The notes below the pieces were generated by a model. It saw nothing but the letters and a program-made list of their open reading frames with translations, had not been told where the DNA came from and did not search any database. A program made the position numbers and the translations under genes. From the NCBI GenBank assembly GCA_020048795.1, contig JAIFMA010000079.1, forward strand, positions 1 to 9,251: 9,251 nt of DNA, in the 5' to 3' direction. Of the stretch, positions 1 through 5,334 are shown one piece after another (the first letter of the stretch is position 1; each line of letters starts with the position of its first letter). The stretch comes from Rhodoferax sp. (GTDB lineage: Bacteria > Pseudomonadota > Gammaproteobacteria > Burkholderiales > Burkholderiaceae_C).

Positions 1-1264
1 GGCCTTCTATGCCCTCGGGAACCAGTTTGTCGGCGTTGGGGTTACCGGTGCTCGACTCCTGGAAGTAACGGTCCGCACTGCCCTGTTGCATGGCACCGAT
101 TGACCCCATGCCACGGTAGCTCTTGTAGCTGCGGCCCTGAAACAGGATGACTTCACCAGGTGCTTCTTCGGTACCGGCAAACATCCCACCCATCATCACG
201 GAGCTTGCCCCCGCGGCCACCGCTTTGGCGATGTCTCCACTGAAGCGGATGCCACCATCAGCAATCAGTGGCACCCCCGTTCCCTTGAGGGCCAACGCCA
301 CACTGTCGATGGCCATGATTTGAGGGACTCCCACGCCTGCCACGATACGGGTGGTGCAAATCGAGCCAGGGCCAATGCCCACCTTGACACCGTCAGCCCC
401 GGCCGCCACCAGTGCCAGCGCCGCAGCCCCAGTGGCGATGTTGCCGCCGATCACCTCAACCTGGGGAAAATTCTGCTTCACCCAGCGAACACGGTCAATC
501 ACGCCTTTGCTGTGTCCATGCGCGGTATCGACCACGATGGCATCGACCCCAGCCCGCGCCAGCAGTTCCACACGCTCCTCGGTGCCCTCACCGACACCCA
601 CCGCTGCGGCCACACGCAGTTTGCCCTGGGCATCACGGGCAGCAGCCGGAAAGCTGGTTTGCTTGGTAATGTCCTTGACGGTGATCAGGCCTTTGAGCTC
701 GAAAGCGTCGTTGACCACCAGCAAGCGCTCGATCTTGTGCTGATTGAGCAACACCTTGGCTTGCTCCAGGGTGGTGCCGTCCGGTACGGTCACCAGTTTT
801 TCTCGCGGTGTCATCATGTAGCTGACCGGCAGGTCGTAACGGGTTTCAAAGCGCAAATCGCGCCCCGTCACAATACCCGCCACCTTGCCGCCGTCTATCA
901 CCGGAAAGCCTGATACGCCCAATTGCTCGGACAGCACCATGACCTGACGCACCGTGTGCTGTGGCGTGATGACCACCGGGTCGCGCAGCACGCCAGACTC
1001 GTAGCGTTTCACTTTGGCAACCTTGGCGGCCTGCTGCTGCGCGGTCATGTTCTTGTGCACCACACCGATACCGCCCTCTTGCGCAATGGCAATGGCCAGG
1101 CGCGACTCTGTCACTGTGTCCATGGCAGCGGAAACCAAGGGCAAATTCAGCGCGATGTTACGGGTAAAAAGTGTGGCGAGCGAAGTGTCCTTGGGCAGGA
1201 CTTGGGAGTAGGCTGGCACCAGCAACACATCGTCGAAGGTGAGCGCTTTACCAATCAGGCGCAT
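1..1264 (-). CDS. guaB: IMP dehydrogenase, 3' end cut by window edge
   Basis: Catalyses NAD-dependent oxidation of IMP to XMP, the committed step of de novo GMP synthesis, in the cytoplasm. About 421 residues are visible. They start MRLIGKALTFDDVLLVPAYS, the typical IMPDH N-terminus, followed by SAAMDTVTE and EGGIGVVHKNM. Tandem CBS domains occupy roughly residues 93-205, and the catalytic barrel resumes after them. Asp246 lies in DTAHGHSKG. The active-site loop GPGSICTTR carries the nucleophile Cys303, matching Cys305 of E. coli. The reading ends at LVPEGIE, so roughly 65-70 C-terminal residues, including the end of the active-site flap, lie outside the window. The start is the ATG at 1262-1264, with GGAG 8 nt upstream (1273-1276). 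The gene is divergent from the DUF4124 gene. guaA often follows guaB in relatives, but that region is not visible. Identification is very secure. Confidence 0.97.
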   Translation of the reverse strand, partial: MRLIGKALTFDDVLLVPAYSQVLPKDTSLATLFTRNIALNLPLVSAAMDTVTESRLAIAIAQEGGIGVVHKNMTAQQQAAKVAKVKRYESGVLRDPVVITPQHTVRQVMVLSEQLGVSGFPVIDGGKVAGIVTGRDLRFETRYDLPVSYMMTPREKLVTVPDGTTLEQAKVLLNQHKIERLLVVNDAFELKGLITVKDITKQTSFPAAARDAQGKLRVAAAVGVGEGTEERVELLARAGVDAIVVDTAHGHSKGVIDRVRWVKQNFPQVEVIGGNIATGAAALALVAAGADGVKVGIGPGSICTTRIVAGVGVPQIMAIDSVALALKGTGVPLIADGGIRFSGDIAKAVAAGASSVMMGGMFAGTEEAPGEVILFQGRSYKSYRGMGSIGAMQQGSADRYFQESSTGNPNADKLVPEGIEG

Positions 1265-1272
1265 GTTGTAAG

Positions 1273-1276
1273 CTCC
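1273..1276 (-). promoter_or_regulatory. Ribosome binding site of guaB
   Basis: GGAG on the minus strand lies 8 nt before the guaB ATG. It supports that start, which also matches the conserved MRLIGKALTFDD N-terminus. This is one of the few clear Shine-Dalgarno sites in the window. Confidence 0.7.
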
Positions 1277-1285
1277 AAATTTGCG

Positions 1286-1291
1286 ATTGTA
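1286..1291 (-). promoter_or_regulatory. Possible -10 box of the guaB promoter
   Basis: TACAAT (5 of 6 to the sigma-70 consensus) stands on the minus strand in the 98-bp gap between guaB and the DUF4124 gene. Initiation about 7 nt downstream would give a leader of roughly 15 nt that still contains the GGAG site. No good -35 box sits at 16-18 bp: the nearest strong hexamer, TTGTCA, is 22 bp away. The call is therefore tentative. Confidence 0.35.
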
Positions 1292-1323
1292 TCTGGGGCG
1301 CTTCACGTTTCGATGACAACTTA

Positions 1324-1352
1324 TTGCCCGAACTCGCGCGCAGTGGCATAAA
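1324..1352 (+). promoter_or_regulatory. Weak candidate promoter of the DUF4124 gene
   Basis: TTGCCC (1324-1329) and CATAAA (1347-1352) are separated by exactly 17 bp, each matching 4 of 6 consensus bases. Transcription would begin about 4 nt before the ATG at 1363, giving an almost leaderless mRNA. That fits the lack of a Shine-Dalgarno site there, but could also mean the match is accidental. Confidence 0.22.
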
Positions 1353-1362
1353 CTCGTTCACC

Positions 1363-1878
1363 ATGAAACACACCGCACTGATCGCTTTTCTTGCCGCCAG
1401 CCTGCTTCCGCTGGGGGCCCCGGCCCAATGGTTGTGGGTGGACAACGATGGCCGCAAGGTCTTCAGCGACCGGGCACCACCCAGTACCGTGCCTGAAAAA
1501 AGTATCCTCAAACGTCCTGGCCAGGCCAAAGCTACAGCCAGTCCCGAGACTGTTGCTGCGCCAGCGGTAGGGGCATCGGCGGCCCCACCACAGGCGCAGG
1601 CAAGCGTGCCCAAACTGACCGGCATCGACAAGGAACTGGCCGAGCGCAAAAAGAAGGCTGAACAAGCCGAGCTTGAGAAGCGCAAGGCAGAAGAGGCGAA
1701 AAATGCCCTGATCAAGGCTGACAACTGTGCGCGGGCCAAGTCAGCCAAGGCCGGACTCGACTCCGGGGTGCGAATCAGCCGCATCAATGCTCAGGGGCAG
1801 CGTGAGGTTCTGGACGATGCAGCCCGTGCCGAAGAAACCAAACGTGTGCAGGACATCGTGAATACGGACTGCCAATAG
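1363..1878 (+). CDS. Exported DUF4124 domain-containing protein
   Basis: A 171-residue envelope protein of unknown function. The N-terminus MKHTALIAFLAASLLPLGAP is a signal peptide, with a likely signal peptidase I site after Ala21 (A-P-A). The mature protein begins QWLWVDNDGRKVFSDRAPP, which is the DUF4124 pattern: a short strand-rich segment reading W-x-D-x-x-G-x-x-x-x-S-D. An Ala/Pro-rich linker (about 54-82) follows, then a Lys/Glu/Ala-rich helical, possibly coiled-coil stretch (about 88-120), then a tail with Cys122 and Cys170. These are the only cysteines and could form a disulfide in the periplasm. A TTG 39 nt upstream would add 13 residues ahead of the signal peptide, so the ATG at 1363 is preferred although no clear Shine-Dalgarno precedes it. 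The gene converges on rnfH with a 29-bp gap. Family assignment is good, function unknown. Confidence 0.88.
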   Translation: MKHTALIAFLAASLLPLGAPAQWLWVDNDGRKVFSDRAPPSTVPEKSILKRPGQAKATASPETVAAPAVGASAAPPQAQASVPKLTGIDKELAERKKKAEQAELEKRKAEEAKNALIKADNCARAKSAKAGLDSGVRISRINAQGQREVLDDAARAEETKRVQDIVNTDCQ

Positions 1879-1907
1879 GTTTGACAGCGTTATTGACACG
1901 GCCGATT

Positions 1908-2255
1908 TCAGTAACCGGCCTTGGCTGCGGGGCGCTTTTTGACAAACAGTCCGGCCCTGCGCGCACCTTGTCTGACAAAACGCTCGCGCCTGGCCACTTT
2001 CGGATCGACCACCAAAGGGCGATAAATCTCCACCCTGTCCCGGTCACGCAGCATCTGGTTCAACGCCACTTTGCGACCCCAGATGCCCACCACAGTATGC
2101 TGGTGATCGAATTCCGGGAAACGCGTCAGCAAGCCGCTTTGCTGCAAGGCCTGCAGCACGATGCAGGGCTGGCTGAGGTTCAGGTTGACCTGGGCAACCT
2201 GGCGCGGCGCATACGAAACCATCACCGTCACCTGGCAAGTGGACTCACTCGCCAT
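1908..2255 (-). CDS. rnfH: RnfH/RatB family ubiquitin-like-fold protein
   Basis: A 115-residue small protein of the RnfH (Ub-RnfH, formerly RatB/YfjF) family, predicted to have a beta-grasp fold; its biochemical role is not established. Recognisable parts are the opening strand VTVMVSYAPRQVAQVNLNL (about 9-27), an ALQQSGLL helix, the segment VVGIWGRKVALNQMLRDRDRVEIYRPL (about 55-81) and the conserved DPKVARRERF (84-93). A basic tail ends in KKRPAAKAGY. It is slightly longer than E. coli RnfH (96 residues) because of this tail. The ATG at 2253-2255 lies inside the end of ratA: the shared 11 nt contain this ATG and the ratA TGA, which suggests translational coupling. A longer in-frame start near 2348 would only translate ratA antiparallel to its own frame and is rejected. 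The ratA-rnfH order, divergent from smpB, matches E. coli. Confidence 0.9.
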   Translation of the reverse strand: MASESTCQVTVMVSYAPRQVAQVNLNLSQPCIVLQALQQSGLLTRFPEFDHQHTVVGIWGRKVALNQMLRDRDRVEIYRPLVVDPKVARRERFVRQGARRAGLFVKKRPAAKAGY

Positions 2256-2682
2256 ACACCTGCTTGGCCCGTTTGACAAACGCGTCCACCATGTTGCTGG
2301 CAATCTTGTCAAACACCGGGCTGATGAGTTTGCCCAAGGTGCTGTCAAAACCGTAGGACAGGGTCAATTCCACCTTGCAGGCACGCGGTTCACTGCCCAG
2401 CGTCAGAAAATTCCACTCGCCCTCAAGCTTGGAAAACGGGCCGTTGACCAGCTTGATCAGCACCTGTTGGTCTGGCACATGCGCGTTACGGGTGGTAAAC
2501 ACCTGATGCACGCCGCTGAACGCGATGCCTATTTCGGCCAGCATGCCGTTTTCTTCGTGTTCAACCACCCTGGCCCTGTCACACCAGGGCAGAAACCGCG
2601 GGTATTGCGCAACATCGACCACCAGCCGGTACATTTCGGCCGGGCTATACCAGATGAGGACAGACTTTTTAACAGTTTTCAT
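2245..2682 (-). CDS. ratA: RatA-like START-domain protein (COQ10/ribosome-associated family)
   Basis: A 145-residue protein spanning a complete polyketide cyclase/START-type (SRPBCC) fold. It begins MKTVKKSVLIWYSPAEMY, followed by DVAQYPRFLPWCDRARV (about 24-40), the typical family signature, then GPFSKLEGEW (81-90) and SYGFDSTLGKLISPVFDKIA. In E. coli, RatA binds the 50S subunit and blocks 70S formation, hence the toxin name. The eukaryotic relative COQ10 binds coenzyme Q, and which role holds here cannot be told from sequence. The length matches the family. The start at 2680-2682 agrees with family N-termini but has no purine-rich site upstream. Its end overlaps rnfH by 11 nt, and it diverges from smpB across 69 bp. 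Confidence 0.93.
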   Translation of the reverse strand: MKTVKKSVLIWYSPAEMYRLVVDVAQYPRFLPWCDRARVVEHEENGMLAEIGIAFSGVHQVFTTRNAHVPDQQVLIKLVNGPFSKLEGEWNFLTLGSEPRACKVELTLSYGFDSTLGKLISPVFDKIASNMVDAFVKRAKQVYGE

Positions 2683-2702
2683 AGAATGGAGGTTTGCGCG
2701 GG

Positions 2703-2708
2703 ATTGTA
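2703..2708 (-). promoter_or_regulatory. Possible -10 box of ratA-rnfH
   Basis: TACAAT on the minus strand (5 of 6 to consensus) lies in the 69-bp gap between ratA and smpB. A start about 7 nt downstream would give a leader of about 14 nt. The best -35 partner at 18 bp, TGGTGA, matches only 3 of 6. On the plus strand I found no comparable pair for smpB, and neither gene has an obvious Shine-Dalgarno site. Confidence 0.3.
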
Positions 2709-2751
2709 GTCAAGCCTGGATCGCATTCACCATACCCTCCAAGCTCATCCC

Positions 2752-3225
2752 ATGGCCAAAAAACCCGACACCTCCAGCCGCATTGCCGACAACAAGAAAG
2801 CCGCCTTCAACTATTTTTTTGAAGAGCGTTTTGAGGCCGGCATCGTGCTTGAAGGCTGGGAGGTCAAATCCTTGCGCGAAGGCAAAGTGCAGTTGACCGA
2901 CGGTTATGTGGTCATCCGCAACGGTGAGCTGTTTATTATCGGCCTGCAGATCAACCCGCTGGGCACCGCCTCGACCCACATCAGCCCCGACAAGCAACGT
3001 ACCAAAAAGCTGCTGATGCACAAGGAAGAAATCAAAAGATTGATTGGGAAGGTGGAACAAAAAGGCTACACCCTGGTACCGATCAACCTGCACTGGAAAA
3101 ACGGCAAGGTGAAATGTGAAGTCGCCCTGGCCAAGGGCAAAGCCGAGCACGACAAACGCGACACCATCAAGGACCGCGAAGGCAAACGCGAGGTCGAGCG
3201 CGCCATGAAATCACGCCAGCGCTGA
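2752..3225 (+). CDS. smpB: SsrA-binding protein SmpB (trans-translation)
   Basis: Binds tmRNA and places it in the A site of stalled ribosomes, so the nascent chain is tagged for degradation and the ribosome is released. The protein has 157 residues, the usual length. It carries the conserved N-terminal block IADNKKAAFNYFFEERFEAG (about 11-30), then GWEVKSLREGKVQL (35-48), an OB-fold core with INPLGTASTH and RTKKLLMHKEEI, and the tail KRDTIKDREGKREVERAMK, which becomes helical in the mRNA channel. The ATG at 2752 fits the family start (MAKKPD). No Shine-Dalgarno sequence is visible; the bases before the ATG are pyrimidine-rich. The gene converges on the hydrolase gene with a 15-bp gap, and no terminator hairpin with a T-tract is seen there. 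The ssrA RNA gene itself is not in the window. Confidence 0.98.
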   Translation: MAKKPDTSSRIADNKKAAFNYFFEERFEAGIVLEGWEVKSLREGKVQLTDGYVVIRNGELFIIGLQINPLGTASTHISPDKQRTKKLLMHKEEIKRLIGKVEQKGYTLVPINLHWKNGKVKCEVALAKGKAEHDKRDTIKDREGKREVERAMKSRQR

Positions 3226-3240
3226 GTTTGATGAGTGGCA

Positions 3241-4350
3241 TCAGGCGAGATGACGCAGAGGATGACCTTGATCAAGCCACGGACTGTCAAAAAACGGTGC
3301 CACCATCGCAGGTGTGACATCTTCAATGCGTGCGGGATGCCAGCGCGGAGCCTGGTCTTTGTCAACAGCCAATGCCCGAATACCCTCGGCTGCTTCGGTT
3401 TGTGCGCCGCGGCGCCCCAGATGCGCCGGAAAAAAGCAGTGGCGCATCAGGTCTCGTTCCATGCGCAGTGCGGGTGCCAACTGCATATTGCGGGCCCGGC
3501 GAATCTGTTCCAGCGCCACCTGCAGCATCAAGGGTGAACGCTGGCGCAGCAAAGCGGCGGTGTGCTGGGCCCAGTCCGACGCATCGAGTTCTAGTGCCTG
3601 CACCATGTGCTGCACCGAGCTCATTGAAAAATAATGGTCAAATTTGCCTCTAGCGCTTTCTGCATCTGCGCTGACAGCTCCTGAATATGTAGCAATCCAG
3701 TGACGCAATTCAGACTGGTCTGCCGGGTTGATCTGGGCCAGAGCATCCCAGGCCGGCTGTAACTGTGTTATCTCCACACAAAAGTCCGCCAAGCCCAGTT
3801 TGATGGCCTGATCCCCTTTCAGGGTGGTGCCAGTGAGCGCCAGCCACTCGCCAGTGTGGCCGGGGCAGCGGCTCAGAAAATAACCGCCACCGACATCCGG
3901 AAACAGACCGATCAGGGTTTCAGGCATGGCAAGCCGACTACGGGGCGTAACGAGTCGATGCGAGGCACCCTGGCTAATGCCCATGCCACCGCCCATCACA
4001 ACACCATCCATGAACGCAATATAGGGTTTTGGGTAGCCGTGGATCAGATGGTTAAGGGTGTATTCCTCGGTAAAGAAGTCCTCCTGGGCCGGGTCACCCG
4101 ACAGCAAGGCTTGGTGAAAGAAGCGAATATCACCGCCGGCGCAGAACGCGCCAAACGGCCCCGCCTTGTTACTGCCCCGAATGGCCACGGCTTGCACCCG
4201 ATCATCGTCGCGCCAGGCCAGCAGACATTGCGTCAGAAGCCGGATCATCGACAAGCTCAGCGCGTTGAGCGCTGCTGGGCGATTGAGGGTAATAAAACCC
4301 ACCTGTCCGCGCACCTGCGTCAAGACCTCATTGGTTGATTCACGATTCAT
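3241..4350 (-). CDS. Enoyl-CoA hydratase/isomerase family protein, likely 3-hydroxyisobutyryl-CoA hydrolase
   Basis: A 369-residue crotonase-fold protein that most resembles 3-hydroxyisobutyryl-CoA hydrolase (EC 3.1.2.4). That enzyme releases 3-hydroxyisobutyrate from its CoA ester during valine breakdown in the cytoplasm. Motifs in order are GFITLNRPAALNAL (18-31), the oxyanion-hole segment CAGGDIR (70-76), GVVMGGGMGI (116-125) and MPETLIGLFPDVGGGYFLSR (142-161). The last holds Glu144 and Asp152, which match the catalytic pair of human HIBCH. The extended C-terminal half is typical of the hydrolase branch rather than of short (about 260-residue) hydratases. Residues about 219-241 are encoded by an AT-richer repeat-like segment, listed separately. 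The ATG overlaps the TGA of the upstream transporter gene (ATGA), with GGAGGG 7 nt before it, indicating a coupled pair. Exact substrate is inferred. Confidence 0.88.
   Translation of the reverse strand: MNRESTNEVLTQVRGQVGFITLNRPAALNALSLSMIRLLTQCLLAWRDDDRVQAVAIRGSNKAGPFGAFCAGGDIRFFHQALLSGDPAQEDFFTEEYTLNHLIHGYPKPYIAFMDGVVMGGGMGISQGASHRLVTPRSRLAMPETLIGLFPDVGGGYFLSRCPGHTGEWLALTGTTLKGDQAIKLGLADFCVEITQLQPAWDALAQINPADQSELRHWIATYSGAVSADAESARGKFDHYFSMSSVQHMVQALELDASDWAQHTAALLRQRSPLMLQVALEQIRRARNMQLAPALRMERDLMRHCFFPAHLGRRGAQTEAAEGIRALAVDKDQAPRWHPARIEDVTPAMVAPFFDSPWLDQGHPLRHLA
3629..3694 (-). repeat. Repeat-like element, copy A, in frame inside the hydrolase gene
   Basis: Read on the minus strand, this segment holds CATAT, then AGCTGTCAGCGCA (3667-3679), then AAGCGCTAGAGGCAAATTTG. 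It resembles the segment at 7615-7682 (copy B): CATAT lies 4-5 nt before a 13-mer that matches 12 of 13, and AAGCGC follows. AGCGC (3652-3656) and GCGCT (3668-3672) form an inverted repeat around an 11-nt loop. The surroundings are AT-richer than the host gene. It encodes about 23 residues, IATYSGAVSADA through GKFDHYF, in a part of the enzyme that looks variable, just before a helix that resembles the usual family sequence. The CTAGCGCTT core recalls short dispersed repeats I associate with Comamonadaceae genomes; that is memory, not a search. Confidence 0.5.
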
Positions 4351-5276
4351 ACCCTAGCCCTCCATGCCACAATTTCATTGGCGACCAACGCACCGATCAC
4401 CAGTGAGCCACCGACAAAAACGTCGTTCCCCGGCACTTCGCCAGCGCCGATCCAGGCCAGCAAAATGCCAAAAATCACCTCCAACAGGCCCAGCAACGCC
4501 ACCTCAGGGGCCTTCAGCACCTGGGTGCAGACCACCACCAACACACAAGGAATCGCCAACTGAACCAAGCCCAAGCCAAACAGCAAGCCCAAATCATGCG
4601 CCGAAGCCTGAAACGGCCAGGCCAGCGGCCAGGTGATCAACGACGACAACACACCGCCAATCAGCACCGCGGGCATCAGGTCCACGTCGTGCCCTTGCGC
4701 GTGGGAGTGTTGCGTGACGGTCCAGTTGGCGGCCCCCGAAATCGGTACACACAGGGCGATCAGGGTGCCACTCAGGCTGATACCTTGCCCCAACTGGCTG
4801 GCGTACATGGTGGCAATACCAAACCCCGCCACGCCAATGGCCAGCCAGGTGCGCATCGGGATGCGGTGGCCAATAAAAACACGCGCCGCCAACGCCGTCA
4901 GCAAAGGTGTCAAGGACATGGTCACCAGCACATTGGCCACCGTGGTGAGCATGATGGCCAGCATGAAAAAGGTGAACATGCCGGCCCAGCACAGCCCCGA
5001 AAACCATAGCGCCATACCGCCGTGGCGCATGCGCTTGAAGACACCTCGACCCTGAACCAGCGGCAGAATCACCAGCAGGCACAGCACCGTGAAAGCACTG
5101 CGCCAGAAGGTGACTTCAAATTTTTGTGCATGCTCCAGATGGCGTGTCACCACCCCGGCGGTGGACCACATCAGGGTCACCGCCACCATCAGCAGCACAG
5201 CGCGGTTATGGCTCAGTTTCACGGCAATTTCAGATAGGCAATGCGAGGCGCACGAGACCGGCAACATCCCATCCAT
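4347..5276 (-). CDS. EamA/DMT superfamily permease
   Basis: A 309-residue inner-membrane protein of the drug/metabolite transporter superfamily with two EamA repeats. About ten hydrophobic segments can be counted, starting with AVLLMVAVTLMWSTAGVVTR (residues 26-45). The first repeat ends near VFIGHRIPMRTWLAIGVAGFGI. The second ends near the family-typical VALLGLLEVIFGILLAWIGAGE. Substrate cannot be predicted from sequence; family members export amino acids, sugars or metabolites. The start is uncertain. The ATG at 5276 adds a Cys-containing leader, the ATG at 5267 is possible, and the GTG at 5222 gives VKLSHNRAVLL, a more family-like start right before the first membrane segment. The gene follows typA after 43 nt and overlaps the hydrolase gene by 4 nt (ATGA), so transporter and hydrolase are probably co-translated. 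A role with CoA-linked amino acid breakdown is an inference. Confidence 0.9.
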   Translation of the reverse strand: MDGMLPVSCASHCLSEIAVKLSHNRAVLLMVAVTLMWSTAGVVTRHLEHAQKFEVTFWRSAFTVLCLLVILPLVQGRGVFKRMRHGGMALWFSGLCWAGMFTFFMLAIMLTTVANVLVTMSLTPLLTALAARVFIGHRIPMRTWLAIGVAGFGIATMYASQLGQGISLSGTLIALCVPISGAANWTVTQHSHAQGHDVDLMPAVLIGGVLSSLITWPLAWPFQASAHDLGLLFGLGLVQLAIPCVLVVVCTQVLKAPEVALLGLLEVIFGILLAWIGAGEVPGNDVFVGGSLVIGALVANEIVAWRARV

Positions 5277-5277
5277 T

Positions 5278-5334
5278 GCCAGCCGATGCGCCAGGGACGG
5301 TCACTGACTATCCGCCATCTTATTCACGGCTGGC
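5278..5334 (-). repeat. 8-bp perfect inverted repeat spanning the typA-transporter gap
   Basis: GCCAGCCG (5278-5285) and CGGCTGGC (5327-5334) are perfect reverse complements separated by 41 nt. One arm lies in the last codons of typA, the other directly before the transporter start. No T-run follows, so this is not a classical terminator. It could form an RNA stem that exposes or hides the start of the transporter gene, or it may be chance in GC-rich DNA. Confidence 0.35.

Noticed and set aside
320..913. A 197-codon open frame on the plus strand opposite guaB
   Set aside because: The opposite strand encodes the IMPDH catalytic barrel including the Cys loop. This frame is a compositional shadow.
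1248..1787. A 179-codon minus-strand frame opposite the DUF4124 gene
   Set aside because: It would overlap the guaB start and translate the complement of a clear signal-peptide protein. Its low-complexity Ser/Ala content is typical of antisense reading.
1881..1898. Two TTGACA hexamers (1881-1886 and 1893-1898) as promoters
   Set aside because: No -10-like hexamer lies 16-18 bp downstream of either, and they sit between convergent genes pointing at the 3' end of rnfH.
1900..1920. GGCCG/CGGCC hairpin with an 11-nt loop as terminator between the DUF4124 gene and rnfH
   Set aside because: The stem is only 5 bp, no T-run follows on either strand, and it lies partly within the rnfH coding end.
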